Source of the DNA: Methylobacterium tarhaniae
GTDB taxonomy: Bacteria > Pseudomonadota > Alphaproteobacteria > Rhizobiales > Beijerinckiaceae
Assembly: GCF_001043955.1 (NCBI RefSeq)
Contig: NZ_LABZ01000058.1
Coordinates: forward strand, 1-44,361
DNA length: 44,361 nucleotides
Reading direction: 5' to 3'
The notes under the pieces were generated by a model that ran no database searches, was not told the DNA's origin, and worked only from the letters and a program-made list of their open reading frames with translations. A program made the position numbers and the translations under genes. The number at the start of each line of letters is the position of its first letter. The first letter of the stretch is position 1. This document shows, piece after piece, positions 39,971-44,361 of the stretch.

Positions 39971-40204
39971 TCAGGCGTCCCGCAACGCCTCCCGGCCCTG
40001 CGCGGTGATGCGCCACTCGGCCGAGGCGCTGCCGGGCGACGGGCCGGGCTCCTCACCGAGGAACAGCAGGTGGCCGTCATTCTCCAGGGCGCAGAGCCGG
40101 CTGTGGTCGCCGGGCCAGGCCCGGTCCGGCTCGCGCCGGACGGTGATGCGGCCCTCGTCTGTGAGAGCGGCGCGGCTCAGGAGGCGGCGGCGGTGATCGA
40201 TCAT
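39971..40204 (-). CDS. Small hypothetical protein, winged-helix-like end
   Basis: A 77-residue protein starting MIDHRRRLLSRAALT at 40204. An upstream ATG would add ten residues without support. The end SAEWRITAQGREALRDA resembles the last helix of winged helix-turn-helix domains (W-x-IT-x-x-GR-x-AL). The rest is short for a full DNA-binding domain, so the role is open. It lies 133 bp upstream of the 135-residue gene on the same strand. Confidence 0.5.
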   Translation of the reverse strand: MIDHRRRLLSRAALTDEGRITVRREPDRAWPGDHSRLCALENDGHLLFLGEEPGPSPGSASAEWRITAQGREALRDA

Positions 40205-41076
40205 CGCGTCGGATCCTTCGGCTGGTGCAGCCACGCGCGAAGAGCCCGAGGCGGGAGCGACGGGCGACGTGGCCGCGAGACGCGGGAGCCGCGTCCGGAT
40301 GGATAAGGGCCTCGCCCGCGTCCGGGGATCACGATGCGCGGCGCGGTCGATGCCGGCGCCGCCGGCCGGCGGCGCGGGAGACGTGTGGCGCCACCCGTGT
40401 TCGGGCAGCGAGGCGGCCCGGCAAACCGTGCGGCGTGCAGGCTGACACGGCCAAGCTTAGCAGCTGAGCCCGAGGATGCAACCCGGATGGTTTCGAGACC
40501 GTACCCGACCAGTGAAGTCGCGGGTCTCACGAACGAGGCGGAAGCATGCGGCGTGCAATGCGGCCGGCGGACGCCGCCGCAGCAAGACGATGCAGGACGG
40601 GAATACTGCCGCGCCGCGGCGGCGTGCTCCCTCGCTGCGGATCTCGGGCCGCCCACATCTGAGAATCGACGATGGAGCGATGTTGGGCCCCGGCGTCGTC
40701 CTTCAGGTGTGCGACCACGACTTCCGGAAGGATCAGCCCCTGCCGGTGAGGAGCCGGCCGGCCTGCTCCCAGCCGCCGAGAAGGTCGGCTCCCGTGCAGG
40801 CGAGGCCGACCGCCAAGAGGGTGATCCAGAGCGCGATATGGCCGACCGCCTCGAGCGGACGCCAGCCGTGGTGGCGAAGCTGTGAGTACATCGCTGGCTC
40901 ACTGAACCGCGATGGTTAACAATTTATGAGCGAGACCGGGGATGTCGACGGATCGGTCGTGCCTCGGTTCGTTCGGCGTGGCCTGGGCTGCCCCGCGGGT
41001 CGGCCAGATGGTCCGCGCTCGGCCATCCCCCTCAAGCGCAGCATGGATGCCGGGACCGTTCATCGATGCAAGGCGA
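40205..41076. other. Gene-poor stretch with possible acyltransferase remnant
   Basis: About 870 bp without a convincing gene. Plus-strand bases around 40650-40745 read LRIDDGAMLGPGVVLQV followed by CDHDFRKDQPLPVRSR. This recalls the hexapeptide-repeat sugar O-acetyltransferases (IGD-x-V-x-IGP-x-V-x-I, then GHP), but nothing before or after fits. If it is one, it is a heavily decayed relic. Confidence 0.3.
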
Positions 41077-41241
41077 ATGGATATCACTGCCCCGGACCCG
41101 AAACATGCAGAGCGCATCCGCGCCTATCGCTCGGTACCGGAGCGCGACGGACGTGTACTGCGAGCCGTATACGTGCCGACCGATGGAGGTGCACACATCG
41201 TCACCGCCTTCCTCGACCGTGACCGGAGACGGTTCCCGTGA
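41077..41241 (+). CDS. DUF4258-like small protein
   Basis: The 54-residue frame starting MDITAPDPKHAER ends RVLRAVYVPTDGGAHIVTAF, then LDRDRRRFP, like the C-terminal strands of DUF4258. The His-rich first half of that family is missing or very divergent, and the frame is open further upstream (to 40942) without similarity. AAGG lies just before the chosen ATG. Its TGA overlaps the GTG of the DUF2283 gene (GTGA). DUF4258 and DUF2283 genes often pair, which supports the call. Confidence 0.45.
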   Translation: MDITAPDPKHAERIRAYRSVPERDGRVLRAVYVPTDGGAHIVTAFLDRDRRRFP

Positions 41242-41435
41242 AATCACGGCATGATGCAGAGACAGACGCGCTGTACGTGCGTTTTGCCGACGCCCCCGTG
41301 GTGGGGAGCGAAGAGGTTCGCCCGGGCCTGATCCTTGACTTTGATGCCGACGGACGGATCGTCGCCGTCGAGATCCTCGGCGCGTCGGAGCATCTCTCCT
41401 CGGATGCGGATCTCCGGCATATGACGGTAGCTTGA
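41238..41435 (+). CDS. DUF2283 family protein
   Basis: A 65-residue protein of the DUF2283 family. The core is HDAETDALYVRFADAPV, then EEVRPGLILDFDADGRIVAVEIL and a terminal GASEHLS, all typical. The function is unknown; these genes commonly follow a DUF4258 partner and have been suggested to be toxin-antitoxin-like, which is unproven. The start is GTG at 41238, overlapping the preceding stop. Confidence 0.85.
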   Translation: MKSRHDAETDALYVRFADAPVVGSEEVRPGLILDFDADGRIVAVEILGASEHLSSDADLRHMTVA

Positions 41436-41577
41436 ACGCGGGCGGAGGTAGGATACCGCCACGACCCGCGATGTCATCCGCGCAGGGCCTGCCGACCGGG
41501 CTGAATGGCTGGCAGCGATCGCTGGCCGGCCCAGATCAGGAAGCAAGATTTTCAGAAGATCGCTCTGAAGAGAAGAA

Positions 41578-41652
41578 TGGTGCCGCTGGGGAGGATTGAA
41601 CTCCCGACCTCATCATTACCAATGATGCGCTCTACCACTGAGCTACAACGGC
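41578..41652 (-). tRNA. tRNA-Thr (GGT), copy 1
   Basis: Read on the minus strand, the cloverleaf is complete. The acceptor stem is GCCGTTG/CAGCGGC with one G-T pair, the D arm is GCTC/GAGC, and the anticodon stem is CATCA/TGATG with loop TTGGTAA (anticodon GGT). The T arm is GGGAG-TTCAATC-CTCCC. CCA is encoded. Confidence 0.97.
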
Positions 41653-41737
41653 GCGCCGGTGCCGCGCTGCCCTCCCGATCGGGATCGAACAGCCTTCAGA
41701 CACACCGAGCGAAATTCAAGACTTTCACTGTGGTGGA

Positions 41738-41812
41738 TGGTGCCGCTGGGGAGGATTGAACTCCCGACCTCATCATTACCAATGATGCGCTCTACCACTG
41801 AGCTACAACGGC
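41738..41812 (-). tRNA. tRNA-Thr (GGT), copy 2
   Basis: Identical over the whole tRNA to the copy 160 bp away, with the same anticodon GGT and encoded CCA. Both are on the minus strand, so this copy is transcribed first and the pair probably forms one transcript. The 85 bp between them is unrelated to the tRNA. Confidence 0.97.
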
Positions 41813-42041
41813 CCGTCGGCGCCGCTCGTCCCGCCCGCGGCCTCGTGGCCGGGCGGTTCGTGGTGCGCCGAAGACGAGCGGGGGGATAGCGGATCGCCCG
41901 GCGCATTGCAACAGGCTCGCGGCCAGGAATCGCGGCCAGGAATCGCGGGCGTTGCCGGACCGCGCCGCGCGGCCCGGCCCGGTAGCCCTGGCCCGCGCCT
42001 TGCTTTGCCCTCCCGCAACGAGAGCCGCGAGGGGAGAGCGC

Positions 42042-43031
42042 GTGGACATCGAACTCGTCAGCCTGACCAAGCGCTACGGCGACACCGTCGCGGTCGATGG
42101 GATCAACCTGAAGATCCGCTCGGGCTCGTATTGCTGCCTGCTCGGGCCGTCCGGTTGCGGCAAGACCACGACGCTGCGGATGATCGCCGGCCACGAGACG
42201 GTCTCCTCGGGCGACGTGGTGATCGGCCCGAAGGCGGTCGGCGACCTGCCGCCGGCGCAGCGCGGCACCGCCATGATGTTCCAGAGCTACGCGCTGTTCC
42301 CCCACCTCACCTGCCGCGACAACGTCGCCTTCGGGCTCAAGATGCGGGGGGTGGCGAAGGCCGAGCGCCAGAAGCGCGCCGAGGCGATGCTGGCGCTGGT
42401 CCAGATGGACAAGCTCGCCGGCCGCCTGCCGGCGCAGCTCTCGGGCGGCCAGCAGCAGCGCGTCGCGCTCGCCCGCGCCCTCGTCACCGGGCCGAAGGTG
42501 CTGCTCCTCGACGAGCCGCTCTCGGCCCTCGATCCGTTCCTGCGGGTGCGGATGCGCACCGAGCTGAAGCGGCTGCAATCTGAGCTCGGCATCACCTTCG
42601 TGCACGTCACCCACAGCCAGGAGGAAGCGATGGCCCTCTCCGACTTGGTGGTGGTGATGAATGGCGGCCGCATCGAGCAGGCGGCGGACCCCCGCACGGT
42701 GTTCGAGCGCCCGGCCACCGCCTTCGTCGCCCGCTTCATCGGCGGCCACAACGTCATCGCGCTGCCCGACCGGCGCATCGCAGTACGCGCCGACCGGATG
42801 CGGCTCGGGCCTGAGGCCGGCCCGGAGGCCGGAAGCGCCCGCGTGGTCGCGGTCGAGTACCAGGGCAGCACCGTCCATGTGAGCCTGGAGGCGCCGGACC
42901 TCGCGGCCGAAGGCGGTGCGCCGCTGACCGCGATCCTGAGCGACCACGCCTTTGCGGCAAGCCCACTCGCCCTCGGAGACACTGTGCGGGTGGGCTGGCC
43001 GGCCGGCGAGGCCCACCGCCTCGACGCCTGA
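42042..43031 (+). CDS. ABC transporter ATP-binding protein (PotA/spermidine-putrescine type)
   Basis: A 329-residue importer ATPase. Walker A is GPSGCGKTTT (about residues 35-44), the Q-loop is MFQSYALFPHLT, the signature is LSGGQQQRVALARAL, Walker B is VLLLDEPLSALDP and the H-loop is HVTHSQEEAM. A C-terminal TOBE-like domain starts around 240. The start is GTG at 42042 with GAGGGGAG before it. It heads an operon with a Tat-exported binding protein and a permease. Substrates of this class include polyamines, iron, phosphonates and opines. Confidence 0.94.
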   Translation: MDIELVSLTKRYGDTVAVDGINLKIRSGSYCCLLGPSGCGKTTTLRMIAGHETVSSGDVVIGPKAVGDLPPAQRGTAMMFQSYALFPHLTCRDNVAFGLKMRGVAKAERQKRAEAMLALVQMDKLAGRLPAQLSGGQQQRVALARALVTGPKVLLLDEPLSALDPFLRVRMRTELKRLQSELGITFVHVTHSQEEAMALSDLVVVMNGGRIEQAADPRTVFERPATAFVARFIGGHNVIALPDRRIAVRADRMRLGPEAGPEAGSARVVAVEYQGSTVHVSLEAPDLAAEGGAPLTAILSDHAFAASPLALGDTVRVGWPAGEAHRLDA

Positions 43032-43056
43032 CGATGTCGAAAAGGGAGACTTTGCG

Positions 43057-44340
43057 ATGACCGACACGAAGACACCCCGCCTGTCGCGCCGCACGCTGCT
43101 GCAAGGGGCCGGCGCCGCGGCCGGCCTCGCCGCCGGCTCCGGCGTGATCACCGGCTTCCCGGCGATCATCGCCGCCGAGCCGGTGACGCTTCGCTATCTC
43201 GGCACCGCCGTGAACCAGAGCGGCGACATCGCCCGCAAGGTGAAGGAGGATCTCGGCATCACGATCGAGTACATCCCGGTCGTGACCGACGAAGTCTCGA
43301 AGCGCGTCGTCACCCAGCCGAACTCGTTCGACATCGTCGATTCCGAGTATTTCAGCCTCAAGAAGCTGATGCCGTCGGGCAACCTCGTCGGCATGGATGC
43401 GCGGCGGATCAAGAATGCCGACAAGATCACCCCGGTCTTCACCAAGGGTGAGGTCGGGGGGAAGAAGATCGGCGACCAGGGCACGGCGCCCAAGAAGGTG
43501 TTCTACCTCGAAGGCCAGAACTCGACCAAGTTCGCCGCCTCGCCGACCGAGTGGATCACCCTGATCCCGACCACCTACAACGCCGACACCCTCGGCATCC
43601 GGCCCGACCTGATCAAGCGCCCGATCACCTCGTGGAAGGAACTGCTGAACCCCGAGTTCAAGGGCAAGGCCTCGATCCTCAACATCCCGTCGATCGGCAT
43701 CATGGACGCCGCGATGGTGGTGGAGGCGACCGGCGACTACACCTATCCCGACAAGGGCAACATGACGAAGGCGGAGATCGACCGCACCATGAAGGTGCTG
43801 ATCGAGGCCAAGCGCGCCGGCCAGTTCCGCGCCTTCTGGCAGGATTTCAACGAATCCGTGAACCTGATGGCGTCGGGCGAGACGGTGATCCAGTCGATGT
43901 GGTCGCCCGCCGTCACTAAGGTGCGCTCGCAGGGCGTCGCCTGCACCTACCAGCCGCTGAAGGAAGGCTACCGCGCCTGGGCCACCGGCTTCGGCCTGCC
44001 CAAGACCCTGACCGGAAAGAAGCTCGACGCTGCCTACGATTTCATCAATTGGTTCCTGTCGGGCTGGGCCGGTGCCTATTTGAATCGCCAGGGCTACTAT
44101 TCGGCGGTGCTGGAAACGGCAAAGGCTCACATGGAGCCCTACGAATGGGCATTCTGGATGGAGGGCAAGCCGGCCGAGAAGGACATCAAGGCCCCGGACG
44201 GCACCATCATGGAGAAGGCCGGCGCGGTGCGTGACGGCGGCTCGTTCGAGAGCCGCATGGGCGCCGTCGCCTGCTGGAACTCGGTGATGGACGAGAACAC
44301 CTACATGGTGCGCAAGTGGAACGAGTTCATCGCCGCATGA
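43057..44340 (+). CDS. Extracellular solute-binding protein, PotD-like, Tat-exported
   Basis: A 427-residue periplasmic binding protein. The N-terminus has the twin-arginine signal SRRTLLQGAGAAAG with cleavage expected after about IIAA at 35-38. The mature part belongs to the PotD/family 1 binding proteins: FDIVDSEYFSLKKLM, LIPTTYNADTLGI, SWKELLNPEFKGKASIL and INWFLSGWAGAYLNRQGYYS. The polyamine-binding acids cannot be confirmed by eye. GGGAG precedes the ATG. It lies 25 bp after the ATPase gene and overlaps the next start. Confidence 0.93.
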   Translation: MTDTKTPRLSRRTLLQGAGAAAGLAAGSGVITGFPAIIAAEPVTLRYLGTAVNQSGDIARKVKEDLGITIEYIPVVTDEVSKRVVTQPNSFDIVDSEYFSLKKLMPSGNLVGMDARRIKNADKITPVFTKGEVGGKKIGDQGTAPKKVFYLEGQNSTKFAASPTEWITLIPTTYNADTLGIRPDLIKRPITSWKELLNPEFKGKASILNIPSIGIMDAAMVVEATGDYTYPDKGNMTKAEIDRTMKVLIEAKRAGQFRAFWQDFNESVNLMASGETVIQSMWSPAVTKVRSQGVACTYQPLKEGYRAWATGFGLPKTLTGKKLDAAYDFINWFLSGWAGAYLNRQGYYSAVLETAKAHMEPYEWAFWMEGKPAEKDIKAPDGTIMEKAGAVRDGGSFESRMGAVACWNSVMDENTYMVRKWNEFIAA

Positions 44341-44361
44341 GCAATGCGGCGGCTCCCACCC
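44337..44361 (+). CDS. Start of the next operon gene (probable ABC permease), cut by the window
   Basis: ATG at 44337 overlaps the binding-protein stop (ATGA) and reads MSNAAAPT up to the window edge. Only the position, after an ATPase and a binding protein, suggests an ABC permease. Confidence 0.45.

Noticed and set aside
40476..40919. Intact sugar O-acetyltransferase
   Set aside because: Only a short LRIDDGAMLGPGVVLQV-like stretch fits hexapeptide enzymes; the flanks do not, so at most a relic.

Overview
The window is GC-rich chromosomal DNA with dense, short-spaced genes and GTG starts. It has an HWE-type histidine kinase, a PAS hybrid kinase of alphaproteobacterial type, mdoH, bfr/bfd and GC-rich intergenic palindromes. 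Together these suggest an alphaproteobacterium of the Hyphomicrobiales, most like Methylobacterium or a close relative. This is inferred from gene content and composition; no marker gene proves it.

Layout. 0-4.1 kb: an inverted pair of REP-like palindromes, a SAF-domain homoserine-dehydrogenase-like oxidoreductase, a VOC protein and the potassium transporter Kup. 4.1-7.3 kb: a visibly AT-richer, gene-poor island with a GT61 glycosyltransferase, a dead IS5-type transposase fragment and a truncated AbiEii-like nucleotidyltransferase. 7.4-11 kb: a PRISE-type (progesterone 5-beta-reductase-like) SDR and a methyl-accepting chemotaxis protein whose leader can form a hairpin over the ribosome binding site. 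11-22.4 kb: a catabolic block (MhpD-like hydratase/hydrolase, SDR, RraA-like aldolase, flavin reductase, formamidase-type amidase, BKACE enzyme, DUF3830 protein, carbamoylase-type zinc hydrolase, divergent LysR), interrupted by a 944-residue hybrid kinase. 22.5-28.1 kb: a D-Ala-D-Ala ligase, a YgiQ radical SAM protein and the glucan glucosyltransferase MdoH.

28.2-33.5 kb is the most intriguing part: a BchC-like MDR dehydrogenase, a 6-pyruvoyl-tetrahydropterin-synthase homologue that has lost most catalytic residues, a GT4 glycosyltransferase, a SAM methyltransferase, and nearby a GTP cyclohydrolase II fused to a decayed RibB-like domain. The set reads like a pathway to a modified, perhaps glycosylated and methylated, GTP-derived compound. 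The product is unknown and the pathway is an inference.

33.6-34.6 kb: bacterioferritin and a cysteine-rich Bfd, convergent, for iron storage and release. 34.9-39.3 kb: two adjacent sensor kinases (GAF-PAS-PAS hybrid; HWE kinase). 39.4-41.4 kb: small uncharacterised genes, a gene-poor stretch and a DUF4258-like/DUF2283 pair. 41.5-44.4 kb: two identical tRNA-Thr(GGT) genes, then the start of a PotA/PotD-type ABC importer operon that runs off the window.

Several intergenic regions carry short palindromic repeats present in two or three copies. One family (29.2, 29.3 and 34.3 kb) keeps a 7-bp stem and 11-nt loop with a compensatory base change.
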